Part shown: positions 1 through 8,150 of the stretch, in pieces | Layout of the letters: every line of letters begins with the position of its first letter | Position numbering within the stretch: the first letter of the stretch is position 1 | Origin: Flavobacterium sp. A45 | GTDB taxonomy: Bacteria > Bacteroidota > Bacteroidia > Flavobacteriales > Flavobacteriaceae | NCBI RefSeq assembly: GCF_002001005.1 | Contig: NZ_MUNX01000032.1 | Location: 1 to 37,447 of the forward strand | DNA: 37,447 nucleotides | Direction: 5' to 3' | Notes under the pieces: generated by a model | Told to the model about the DNA's origin: nothing | Databases searched by the model: none | The model's input: the letters and a program-made list of their open reading frames with translations, nothing else | Translations under genes and position numbers: made by a program

Positions 1-3
1 ACT

Positions 4-11
4 TATATTTG
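4..11 (+). promoter_or_regulatory. Possible -7 box (TATATTTG) upstream of the efflux operon
   Basis: The octamer TATATTTG fits the Bacteroidetes -7 consensus TAnnTTTG and lies about 100 bases before the TolC-type gene. The -33 region would lie outside the window, so this is only a partial promoter call. Confidence 0.3.
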
Positions 12-110
12 TGTAGTTATATTGCTGATTATGAAATAAAAATGTGATTTATGCTTTGGCTAAGCATTTCATGTTTTTTTGAAAGTTGAATTTTTAATTA
101 AAAATAGTTA

Positions 111-1448
111 ATGGATTATCCTTTTTTTATAAATCTTAAAAGAAAATTTGTTATTCTGATAATAGCATGTTTTTTTTATGAAGTCGGATTTTCCCAAGGT
201 GATGAAGGAGCCCGAATCATAAAATTGGACGAAGCTATACAGTTGGGTATTCAGAATAACAACAAGCTTAAAATGGCCAATGCGGATGTCACTATTGCCA
301 ATGAAAATTTAGACCAGTCCCAAATGGCCAAAGCACCTCTTATAGGCTTGAATATGGGGTATAATTATATTGGAAATCCTAAAGTATTTGAGGGATTTTA
401 TGAAAAAAACATCACTGTTGATTATTTTAACCAACAAGCCTCTGCCAATATTTATGCGTCCATGCCTTTGTATTATGGAGGAGTGATCAATAATCAGATT
501 GATAAACAAAAACTTATGGTCAGTATGCAGGAATCGGCTGCCAAGATGACCGAAACCGAAATTAAACAAACCATTACCACTCAGTTTTTTAATCTTGAAA
601 AGTTATATAAGGAAATTGAAATTACCAAACAAAATATAGTCAATACCAATTTAAGAATTAGGCAATTGGAATCAAGGGTTTCGAATGGGCAAAATCTTAA
701 AAGTGATTTGTTAAGAACCGAATTGCAAAAATCAAATTTTGAGGTGTCGGTTTTTCGCAGTTCCAATTCAATAGAGTTAATCAGTAATTATTTGGATATC
801 TTGACAGGGCTTCCTACCAATACCAAATTAAAACCAGTATTGGACGGTATTTTAATTCCTACGAAAGAAGTGAGCTTGGAGGAAAGTTTGTCTGAAGCTT
901 ACACAAACCGTTACGAAATCAAAAGATCGGAAATCAATGTTAAGATGGCAGAATCATCCTTGGATATTACCAAGAGTGGTTTTAAACCCTATATTAATGC
1001 CAATTTGCTTTTCAATACGCAATATCCTGCGCAATGGCCGAATTATACTGATAATATTCTCAATTATTGGGCGGCCGGAATATCTCTTAGTTGGGAAATT
1101 TCCAGTTTCTACAATTTAAAACACCGAGCCAATGCTGATAAACTACAAATTGATAAAAGCAATATTGCGCTTGCGGTTACCAAAGATCAAATCAATCAGG
1201 ATGTAAAAGCGGCCTACATCCGATTTACAGAAAGTGCAAAAAACATATCAACTTTTAAGAAAGATGTTGATTTAGCATTGAGTAATTACAAAATAGTAAA
1301 AAGCCGCTATGATAATGATTTTGCCGTAATCAGTGATATAGTTGACGCCGAATTGCAGTTAAATGGAGCGAAAATTTCTCTGAATAATGCCAATATAGAT
1401 GCGATTATTCAATATTATTCCCTGCAGTACGCAATGGGTAAACTTTAA
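111..1448 (+). CDS. TolC family outer membrane efflux protein
   Basis: A 445-residue outer membrane factor, expected to form the trimeric exit duct of a tripartite efflux or type I secretion system. The N-terminus has a basic start and a hydrophobic stretch ending near GFSQ, which fits a Sec signal peptide. The mature part has the long helical pattern of two outer-membrane-efflux repeats, with an early segment reading LDEAIQLGIQNN that is typical of TolC-like proteins. The HlyD-type adaptor begins 11 bases downstream and an MFS pump follows, so this is the duct of an EmrAB-TolC-like system. The substrate cannot be read from sequence. A regulator commonly precedes such operons but would lie outside the window. 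Confidence 0.93.
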   Translation: MDYPFFINLKRKFVILIIACFFYEVGFSQGDEGARIIKLDEAIQLGIQNNNKLKMANADVTIANENLDQSQMAKAPLIGLNMGYNYIGNPKVFEGFYEKNITVDYFNQQASANIYASMPLYYGGVINNQIDKQKLMVSMQESAAKMTETEIKQTITTQFFNLEKLYKEIEITKQNIVNTNLRIRQLESRVSNGQNLKSDLLRTELQKSNFEVSVFRSSNSIELISNYLDILTGLPTNTKLKPVLDGILIPTKEVSLEESLSEAYTNRYEIKRSEINVKMAESSLDITKSGFKPYINANLLFNTQYPAQWPNYTDNILNYWAAGISLSWEISSFYNLKHRANADKLQIDKSNIALAVTKDQINQDVKAAYIRFTESAKNISTFKKDVDLALSNYKIVKSRYDNDFAVISDIVDAELQLNGAKISLNNANIDAIIQYYSLQYAMGKL

Positions 1449-1459
1449 TTTTTTTGTTT

Positions 1460-2524
1460 ATGAGCGAAGATAAAACTACCAACGAAGATGCCGTAAAAAG
1501 CGAAAAAAAGAGAAATACAATATTGACTATTCTTTCTTTTGTTTTCATTATAGGAGGAGGGCTTTGGATATTAAGCCTTTTTTTCGATTTTCATCGGTAT
1601 GAAACAACAAATAATGCCCAAGTAGAATCCTATATTAACAGTGTTACGGCTAGGGCAACAGGCCATGTGGCATCCATCCGTTTTGATTCCCATCAGTTCG
1701 TGCATAAAGGAGATACTTTGGTGATTCTTGATGATGAAGAATACAGGATAAAAATAAAACAAGCAGAAGCTGATTTGGCTGTTGCCGAAGGAAATCTTCA
1801 TTCATTGGAACAATCTATCGTTACTGCGACTTCCAAAGAGGCAGCTTCCAAGGATAAATTGTCTGGAGACAAAGCCGACCTTGATAAAGCACAAAAAGAT
1901 TATGAACGATTCAAGAATATGTATGCCGATTCTGCAGTGACGCGTAATCAATACGATCAAGTGGTTTCCAAACTTCAATCGACTAAATCCTATTTGAATG
2001 CTGGCGAGGAAGAGTTATTGGCCAGCGCTTCAGCAACAAAACAAAGTTACACCAATCTCGAAGCGGCTAGAGCTACTGTAGATCGAAAAAAAGCTGATTT
2101 AGAAAATGCTCGACTGCAGTTGTCTTACACTCGAATTATTGCCTTAGCCAATGGTTATGTGGGAGAGAGAACTATATCCGTAGGCGAACTGATTAATGCC
2201 AATCAGGTGGTGGCAACGCTAGTTTTGAACCAAAAGGTTTGGGTCACTGCCAATTTTAAAGAAACACAAATTGAAAAAATTAAGCCTGGACAAGAAGTAA
2301 CTATTATTATTGATGCGCTTGACGGCAAAGAATTTAAAGGAAAAGTGGTGGGTTTTTCGCCTGCAACGGGAGCTAAGTTCTCAATGGTAGAACCGGATAA
2401 TTCGACTGGAAATTTTGTGAAAATCACGCAACGAATCCCTGTTAAAATTGATTTTGAAGCTTCCGCAAAAGAATTGGAAGCCGTAAAACCAGGGATGAGT
2501 GTGACCGTGGAAATAAAAAAATAA
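1460..2524 (+). CDS. HlyD/EmrA family periplasmic adaptor subunit
   Basis: A 354-residue membrane fusion protein linking the inner membrane pump to the outer membrane duct. One N-terminal transmembrane helix (about residues 20-42, ILTILSFVFIIGGGLW) is followed by a lipoyl/barrel-sandwich half-motif (VTARATGHVASIRFDSHQ), a long Ala/Lys/Glu-rich coiled-coil hairpin (about 90-210), the second lipoyl half and a beta-barrel domain ending in a typical PGMSVTVEIKK tail. I use the ATG at 1460; a TTG six bases upstream is in frame but less likely. It sits 11 bases after the TolC gene. The single-TM, EmrA-like form suits an MFS partner better than an RND pump. Confidence 0.92.
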   Translation: MSEDKTTNEDAVKSEKKRNTILTILSFVFIIGGGLWILSLFFDFHRYETTNNAQVESYINSVTARATGHVASIRFDSHQFVHKGDTLVILDDEEYRIKIKQAEADLAVAEGNLHSLEQSIVTATSKEAASKDKLSGDKADLDKAQKDYERFKNMYADSAVTRNQYDQVVSKLQSTKSYLNAGEEELLASASATKQSYTNLEAARATVDRKKADLENARLQLSYTRIIALANGYVGERTISVGELINANQVVATLVLNQKVWVTANFKETQIEKIKPGQEVTIIIDALDGKEFKGKVVGFSPATGAKFSMVEPDNSTGNFVKITQRIPVKIDFEASAKELEAVKPGMSVTVEIKK

Positions 2525-2574
2525 CAAGTTGAGTTTTTGTTATTTTTTTAAATAATGGCAAAAAAGCAGAATTT

Positions 2575-2715
2575 CTGCCCTTAGCCCCGATAGAAGTTGA
2601 AATCCTTTTGTGCCGGGGTTTGGCACAAAAGATTGATCGGATTGCTTCGCCAGTTCGGCTTTCAGCCTCGTGTGCGGGACTATTCTGGCTGAAAATGCCA
2701 AATCTTTCTGCTCTA
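2575..2715 (+). repeat. Dispersed intergenic element with central hairpin, copy 1
   Basis: The efflux adaptor and pump genes are separated by a structured non-coding block. A head reading TTAGCCCCGATAGAAG (2581-2596) leads into a perfect 10-bp stem (2605-2614 with 2622-2631, CTTTTGTGCC/GGCACAAAAG) with a 7-base loop. A second part contains TGCGGGACTATTCTGG. The same head occurs inverted near 31,987-32,013, next to a different hairpin. Outer flanks (AGCAGAA near 2565 and TTCTGCT near 2706) are loosely inverted. It may act as a non-autonomous, REP-like mobile repeat or an RNA processing signal inside the operon. Confidence 0.7.
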
Positions 2716-2755
2716 AAAATTTATATTAAAATGTTTTTTGCCTAATAAAAAAAGA

Positions 2756-4324
2756 ATGGGTTCAATTAAAAAAGGAAGTGTGTTTACCCTCGTAGGACTT
2801 TATCTCCTTACGATTCCTTTTTTTAATGCCCTGAATGTGACCTCTTACGACAATTCACAGATATTGGGACATTTTGGAGCTTCTACCACGGTTTTTACGT
2901 ATTCGACCTATATTCCTTTTTTTGCGATGTTGGGTTTCTTACCCTTGGGGCTTAAAATTGGAAAGCAGATTCCGATGCGGACGATGATTTTATCCGTTAG
3001 TTTCTTGTCCATAATTTGCAACACCGCTTCGTTGTATGCAACCACAATTGAATGGTTTACCGTTTGGCGGGCTTTGTTGGCGATTTTATCTATTATAGGG
3101 ATTTTTGCAACCATAAGTCCGATAATTCTAAAATACAATCCGACTTTTAACATGCCCATTTTGTATGGTATCGTTCAGTTTATTCTTCAAGGTAGTAAGC
3201 AATTGTACCAATATTTTGGAACGGAAATGACGAGTATTCACAATTGGACTTTTGGAATTTACTTTTTGAATATCAATTTTTTGGTGGCAATACTTTTGGC
3301 TTGGATTTTTTATAGAAAAGATGTGGCGCCCATGAAAGGAGTTTTTCAATTTGATTGGAGAGGCTGGCTCATCATACTCTTGTTTCTTATGGTTATTCTT
3401 TTTCTTTGTGCCGAAGGGCAAACCCGCAATTGGCTGACTGATCCAAGAGTGGCTGCGGCAACTGCCATTTTGCTGGTTATCATAGGTGTTTATTTACTCC
3501 ACGTTCGATTTACCGATAATCCCATAATCAATACCGATGTGTATAGGTACCGAAACGTAGTTTTAGGTTCTTTGCTCTTTTTTTATACCGGAATGATGAA
3601 CGGTACAGGAAGTGTTGTAACTGGGTTTATGACCAATATTTTGGGTTTCGACAGTATTTATGTGGCGAGAACCCATTTGGCCATTCTGATAGGGCTTTTT
3701 ATAGCCATTCCGTTATCCACTTATCTTTTGTTCAAGCGGATATATCTGGCTACACTTTGGATTACGGGTTTTGCCTGTTACGGAATGTATCATACCCTTC
3801 TTTATTTTAGATTTTATCCAGAAATTGATACCTCCGATTTTTTCGGACCTTTTATATTCAAAGGACTTGCCATTGGATTTTTGTACCCAGCGGCATCACT
3901 TTATATTTCTGAGAACGTACCTAAACCTTTGGGTGATTCCCGAATGATGAGTGGTGTGATTTCACGTGCCGTTTTTGCTTCATTATTAGGCGGGGCAATT
4001 TTAGGAACTTTTATTTCCAATATGAATGTGCAGCATAAAACAGGTCTTAGCCAACAATTAACGGAATTAAATCCGATGGCTAAAGCACAATTGGACAAGA
4101 ATAAAAAATATTATATGCTCAATGGATTATCGGCATGGGAAGCACAAAAGAAAGCCGAAAAAAGCCTGTCCAATCAAACGTCACAGTCAGCAATGATGTT
4201 GGCTTACAAAGATATTTATCTGGTAATGGCTGCATTGTGTTTCTTCCCGATTCTGGTTCTCCTTTTGTTTCGATTAGGACGACGGCCAATTGGAAGGGTT
4301 GATGTGGAACCGATACCTTTTTAA
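2756..4324 (+). CDS. MFS transporter, DHA2/EmrB-like drug exporter
   Basis: A 522-residue polytopic membrane protein with about 14 hydrophobic helices, the size and topology of the DHA2 (EmrB/QacA) branch of the major facilitator superfamily. It should use the proton gradient to export small hydrophobic compounds through the adjacent adaptor and duct. The ATG at 2756 begins MGSIKKGSVFTLVGLYLL, directly before the first helix; an upstream in-frame TTG at 2738 is less convincing. A soluble Lys/Gln-rich stretch (about residues 435-475) lies before the last helix, as in EmrB-type proteins. Unusually, 231 bases with a structured repeat separate it from the adaptor gene, so expression may be partly uncoupled. 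Confidence 0.88.
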   Translation: MGSIKKGSVFTLVGLYLLTIPFFNALNVTSYDNSQILGHFGASTTVFTYSTYIPFFAMLGFLPLGLKIGKQIPMRTMILSVSFLSIICNTASLYATTIEWFTVWRALLAILSIIGIFATISPIILKYNPTFNMPILYGIVQFILQGSKQLYQYFGTEMTSIHNWTFGIYFLNINFLVAILLAWIFYRKDVAPMKGVFQFDWRGWLIILLFLMVILFLCAEGQTRNWLTDPRVAAATAILLVIIGVYLLHVRFTDNPIINTDVYRYRNVVLGSLLFFYTGMMNGTGSVVTGFMTNILGFDSIYVARTHLAILIGLFIAIPLSTYLLFKRIYLATLWITGFACYGMYHTLLYFRFYPEIDTSDFFGPFIFKGLAIGFLYPAASLYISENVPKPLGDSRMMSGVISRAVFASLLGGAILGTFISNMNVQHKTGLSQQLTELNPMAKAQLDKNKKYYMLNGLSAWEAQKKAEKSLSNQTSQSAMMLAYKDIYLVMAALCFFPILVLLLFRLGRRPIGRVDVEPIPF

Positions 4325-4464
4325 AGATACTAAGTTGCTAAGACTCTAAGATTATAAGATTTGAGACAGCAATTTTAAAAGGATAAAATGATTATAAAAT
4401 GAGTGTAACTATTTTTCATAAGCTTAGATTCTTAGCAACTTAGAACCTCAGAATCTTAGCATCT
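4325..4464. repeat. Inverted pair of a CTAAGTTGCTAAG-type repeat
   Basis: Arms at 4330-4350 and 4423-4443 are reverse complements with one mismatch (20 of 21), built from the unit CTAAGTTGCTAAG. They occupy the gap between the MFS and channel genes and could fold into a long cruciform. Related single arms occur near 11,082-11,107 and 23,462-23,497. Confidence 0.75.
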
Positions 4465-4478
4465 AAAAAACAAAAACT

Positions 4479-5183
4479 ATGGTAAAAAATAAACAATATC
4501 GTTTCTTGAATCATTTGTGGGATAAAGAAAGTGGGCTTAGCGGTATGTTCATCTTGCTTTGTATCATGCACTTTGTCCTGATTCCAATATTTGGAAGTTT
4601 TTCTTCCTTTATGGTTACTATCAATGTGTTTTGGATGTTGTTTCTCATTGCGGGGATTATTTCCTTGTCCAAATCCAAAAAACAAACGATCTCTTACATA
4701 ATCATTCCGTTCTTTTTTATTCTATTCGGATGGATTTCGGTTTTCCGGCCTACTCCATTTATTCTATTGGCTGACATCGTTTTTACCATTGCCACTTTTG
4801 GATTGTTGATTTTTTTGGTTTTGAAAAAAGTTTTGGAACCAGGTCCAATCACAGGATATAGAGTGATAGGTTCCATAGTGGTGTATATGATTTTAGCCAA
4901 TTTTTGGTCTGTGATTTATTTGTTTATTTACGAACATATTCCTGGTGCATTCCAAATCACGTTACCAGCTTTTGAAAGCAATACTCTTCAGGCAAACTTC
5001 TTGTATTTTAGTTATATAACAATCACTACAACAGGTTTTGGTGAGATTGTGCCTTTGCATCCTTTTGCAAGATCAATGGTGCAAATCGAAGCCATTATAG
5101 GGGTTTTGTATCCCGTGATCCTTATTGGTCGTCTTGTTTCGGATGCCAATGAAAACAGTGCCAAAAAGAAACAAAAGCAATAA
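4479..5183 (+). CDS. Potassium channel-like membrane protein (Ion_trans_2 type pore)
   Basis: A 234-residue protein with about five hydrophobic helices, a re-entrant pore loop and a last helix. The pore segment reads FSYITITTTGFGEIVP (about residues 177-192), matching the P-loop and filter of Ion_trans_2 channels, followed by the inner helix VQIEAIIGVLYPVILIGRLV. The filter is TTGFGE (184-189) rather than the usual TVGYGD, so strict potassium selectivity is inferred rather than shown. There is no arginine-rich S4 helix and no cytoplasmic RCK domain, so voltage gating and nucleotide gating are unlikely. The next gene starts 40 bases downstream. Confidence 0.82.
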   Translation: MVKNKQYRFLNHLWDKESGLSGMFILLCIMHFVLIPIFGSFSSFMVTINVFWMLFLIAGIISLSKSKKQTISYIIIPFFFILFGWISVFRPTPFILLADIVFTIATFGLLIFLVLKKVLEPGPITGYRVIGSIVVYMILANFWSVIYLFIYEHIPGAFQITLPAFESNTLQANFLYFSYITITTTGFGEIVPLHPFARSMVQIEAIIGVLYPVILIGRLVSDANENSAKKKQKQ

Positions 5184-5223
5184 TCATAGTCACAATTTTT
5201 AACTAATCTTTAAATCAATTTTT

Positions 5224-6291
5224 ATGGAAAATTCAAACCCATACAAAAGCAAGCAGCTTTTTGAAGTCATTTTACAACTAGGACTAGTTTTCCTTATTTT
5301 AGGATTTTGCATTAAACTTCTATTGCCATTTATGATGCCAATTCTTTGGGCAATCATATTGGCTATAGTATTCTATCCCGCTTTTAATTTTCTGCAAAAG
5401 AAATTGAAAGGGCGCAAAAGTTTGGCTTCATTCATAATCGTTGCAGTCTTACTAATAATCATTATTGCGCCAACCGTTTTATTTGTAAATTCTGTTACGG
5501 CAAGTATTTCCGAATTAAAAACGGGAGTTGAGAATGGTACTTTGACTGTGGCAACACCAGGTCAAAACATCAAAGACTGGCCTCTAATAGGGGATAAGGC
5601 CTACGATTTTCTATATTCATTATCAACAGATTTAAAAGCAGGAATACTCGAATACAAAGAACAAATTGTCGAATTATCCAAAAAGCTATTGGGAAGCGTG
5701 TTAAGTTCCACCGTTGCTTTATTACAGGTAATCCTTTCGGTAATTATTGCGGGTGTTTTAATGGTTTCTACAAGTGCTCAAAATTTAGCCACCAATTTCA
5801 TCAAGAGGATTTCAGGTGATTCAGGTGACGAATTCTTGGACATTTCAGTATCAACGGTGTATCAAGTGGTCAAAGGAATATTAGGCGTTGCCGTTATCCA
5901 AACCCTGATCCAGGCTGTGGGACTCTTTGGCGCTGGTATCCCTTTTGCGGGTGTGTTAACAGTTATTTGTTTGATGCTTTCCATTATTCAAGTTGGTCCC
6001 ATTATCATCAACCTTGGGGTAATTGCGTATTTATTTTCATTGGATAATACCACGGCAGCAGCTTTATGGTCGGTGTTTTTTGTCTTAAGCGGACTATCGG
6101 ACAATGTTCTAAAACCATTATTATTAGGAAAAGGAGCTCTAGTACCAATGCTAGTTATCTTCCTTGGTGTAATCGGTGGATTCATGATGTCGGGATTTGT
6201 GGGCTTATTTGTGGGACCAATCATATTCTCTATCGGCTACAAATTATTTGCCGCCTGGATGGATGATAAACCCGAAAGCACTGCAGCATAA
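5224..6291 (+). CDS. AI-2E family transporter (PerM/UPF0118)
   Basis: A 355-residue inner membrane protein. Two paired N-terminal helices (about 15-60) and a third near 70-90 are followed by an extramembrane segment (about 95-160). A C-terminal bundle contains the family-typical LSGLSDNVLKPLLLG and a glycine-rich GVIGGFMMSGFVGLFVGPI. Members include E. coli TqsA and PerM and some sodium/proton antiporters; the actual substrate cannot be assigned. It follows the channel gene by 40 bases and ends just before a strong terminator, so the two are probably co-transcribed. Confidence 0.88.
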   Translation: MENSNPYKSKQLFEVILQLGLVFLILGFCIKLLLPFMMPILWAIILAIVFYPAFNFLQKKLKGRKSLASFIIVAVLLIIIIAPTVLFVNSVTASISELKTGVENGTLTVATPGQNIKDWPLIGDKAYDFLYSLSTDLKAGILEYKEQIVELSKKLLGSVLSSTVALLQVILSVIIAGVLMVSTSAQNLATNFIKRISGDSGDEFLDISVSTVYQVVKGILGVAVIQTLIQAVGLFGAGIPFAGVLTVICLMLSIIQVGPIIINLGVIAYLFSLDNTTAAALWSVFFVLSGLSDNVLKPLLLGKGALVPMLVIFLGVIGGFMMSGFVGLFVGPIIFSIGYKLFAAWMDDKPESTAA

Positions 6292-6312
6292 TTTGCTAAA
6301 TATATCCCTATA

Positions 6313-6352
6313 AAAAAGCCGCTTTGTCATTCAGGGACAATAGCGGCTTTTT
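6313..6352 (+). terminator. Rho-independent terminator after the AI-2E gene
   Basis: The stem AAAAAGCCGCT (6313-6323) pairs with AGCGGCTTTTT (6342-6352), extended by TTGTC/GACAA around a short loop. It begins 22 bases after the stop codon at 6291. Confidence 0.9.
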
Positions 6353-6512
6353 AAATAAAAAACTAAAAAAGTTCTAAGTAATTTACAAACAGAATGAGTT
6401 TTCTGTAATTTTTTTAAAGGTAATGAGTCAAAAAAGGTTGATGATTTTTCATTTCAAATAGTTTTCAAAAAAGGAAGTGAAAAAACATTATTTTATCGGT
6501 TGACACCAAAAA

Positions 6513-7721
6513 TTATTCCGCATCTACATTTTTAAACGGATAATCTCCAAATACTACCGATAGTTTTCGAACTGCATAGGTATTTCTGGTGAATTTGTTA
6601 GACAAAGCAATTATGGTTACATTCTCGTCTTTTAAAGTAATATAGGAAGAGGTAAAACCATGCCACCAACCGTTATGGAAATAGAAATTCTTGCCATTTT
6701 CCCAATTAATCATTCGAATGCCCAATCCGTAATTTTTGGTACCTTTTCGTTCATTACTGTATCCAACATACACTTGCGATAATAATTCTGGTTCCAAAAA
6801 AAATGGAGAGTTCCTTGCTCTGTCAAATTTCAATAGATCCCTTGGAGTAGAGTAGATGTTCTTGTCTCCATAAATCTTATCCAAATAATCAATGCCTATT
6901 TCTACCCTGTTGGCTTTATACGATGGAGCTACGTTATGTTTGTCTTTGTCAAAATCCAGGACAAAAGTATTGGTCATACCCAGTGGTTTGAAAATAATTT
7001 CGGCCATTGCATCTCTATAGGACATCTTGGTTACCTTTTCGATAATAAGGGCCAGCATCGCATAATTGGTATTGCAATAGGCAAATCGCGTACCCGTTCT
7101 TTGTTCCAACCCAATATTTTTGGTTCCCATAATCGTCAAAATGTCTTGGTTGGTCAACGTATTGTGTCTGTCCCAAACACTTTTGTCCCGATCCGTAAAA
7201 TAGGCATAACTGCGCATACCGCTTCTATGGTCCAGTAACATTCTTACCGTAACATCAGGGTAGGGAAATTCTTTTAGGAAATCTGTAACTTTCTGGTCTA
7301 GACCAATTCTTTTGGCATTTACCAATTTCAAAATAGCCGTGGCCGTAAGTACTTTAGTTACCGATGCAATATGGATAGGAGTAGTACTCGTTATTGGAGT
7401 TTTGTCCCTTAGATTGGCATATCCTTCATATTTTTCGTAGATAATCTGACCGTTTTTGGCAACAAGAAAACCTCCGTTCATACTGTTATTAGGCCAGTTT
7501 TTATTGTAAAAAGAGTCTATTTTTCTATGCTTTTCGGCTATATAATCTGCGGTGAGTTTTGTTTCATTCACCAAAGGTTTCATTTTTGGCAATACATTTT
7601 TGGGAAGATCAGCATCTTTTAATTCTGCTTTTTCTACATGTTTTGCTTCGTTTTTACAGGAGCTCACTATTACGTTTAGGAGCAGTAAATTTAGTATAAT
7701 TGCCTTTTTTGTATAATTCAT
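6513..7721 (-). CDS. Serine hydrolase lipoprotein, class C beta-lactamase family
   Basis: A 402-residue protein of the beta-lactamase/DD-peptidase fold (Pfam Beta-lactamase, family S12-like). The ATG at 7721 gives an N-terminus with a lipobox ending in Cys22 (IVSSC), so it is probably a lipid-anchored periplasmic or surface protein. Catalytic motifs are visible: S120-V-T-K123 (nucleophile and general base), Y215-C-N217, and a late HNG in FYFHNGWWHGF in place of KTG. Such proteins are often peptidases or esterases rather than true beta-lactamases, and the HxG third motif favours that. It stands alone between two strand changes. Confidence 0.88.
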   Translation of the reverse strand: MNYTKKAIILNLLLLNVIVSSCKNEAKHVEKAELKDADLPKNVLPKMKPLVNETKLTADYIAEKHRKIDSFYNKNWPNNSMNGGFLVAKNGQIIYEKYEGYANLRDKTPITSTTPIHIASVTKVLTATAILKLVNAKRIGLDQKVTDFLKEFPYPDVTVRMLLDHRSGMRSYAYFTDRDKSVWDRHNTLTNQDILTIMGTKNIGLEQRTGTRFAYCNTNYAMLALIIEKVTKMSYRDAMAEIIFKPLGMTNTFVLDFDKDKHNVAPSYKANRVEIGIDYLDKIYGDKNIYSTPRDLLKFDRARNSPFFLEPELLSQVYVGYSNERKGTKNYGLGIRMINWENGKNFYFHNGWWHGFTSSYITLKDENVTIIALSNKFTRNTYAVRKLSVVFGDYPFKNVDAE

Positions 7722-7740
7722 TTTCGTGTTACTAAAAAAG

Positions 7741-7748
7741 CAAATATA
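7741..7748 (-). promoter_or_regulatory. -7 box (TATATTTG) for the serine hydrolase gene
   Basis: On the minus strand this reads TATATTTG, 19 bases upstream of the ATG at 7721. No well-spaced TTG -33 element is visible. Confidence 0.45.
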
Positions 7749-8073
7749 TAGAAACAAATACTTTTGGTTTATAGTTTTTTTTAAAATTTAACTTTTTTTT
7801 GAAAGCAATCTTTATTTAACTGATGCTCAGAATACAAAAATGAATTCGGTTCAATTATTCCTCGAAATTTAATAACATTATTCTTGATAAGAGAATAGAT
7901 GCCAATTTGAAATAGTATCTATTGAGATTGAAAAAATGTACTTAAAATGCACAATCTATTGAATCAACGACAAAAGAATTTCCAGTAAAACGACTTATTT
8001 AGCCCACGACTTTGCCCAAACGGATTGTTTAGACTACTTTTATCGACTTTTGTAATTAATCATATAAATATAT
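7749..8073. other. Intergenic region with no recognised gene
   Basis: This AT-rich stretch separates two divergent genes. No open frame longer than a few codons has a believable start. I see no tRNA-like fold, strong hairpin or repeat; only the promoter elements at its two edges can be supported. Confidence 0.6.
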
Positions 8074-8101
8074 TTTGTTTTAAAATAAATTGTTATGTTT
8101 G
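8074..8101 (+). promoter_or_regulatory. Bacteroidetes-type promoter for the 8151 gene
   Basis: A TTTG (-33 element, 8074-8077) is followed after 16 bases by TATGTTTG (8094-8101), matching TAnnTTTG. The start codon is 49 bases further downstream. Confidence 0.6.
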
Positions 8102-8150
8102 TAACAAATTAAGCCAATAAAGTTATATTTATAATTTTAAAATAGTAGTA

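Noticed and set aside
2738..2755. TTG start for the MFS transporter
   Set aside because: The ATG at 2756 directly precedes the first helix; the extra six residues add nothing conserved.
6513..7721. Calling the serine hydrolase a true beta-lactamase
   Set aside because: SxxK and YxN are present but the third motif is HNG rather than KTG, and the protein is a lipoprotein. Resistance function cannot be supported.
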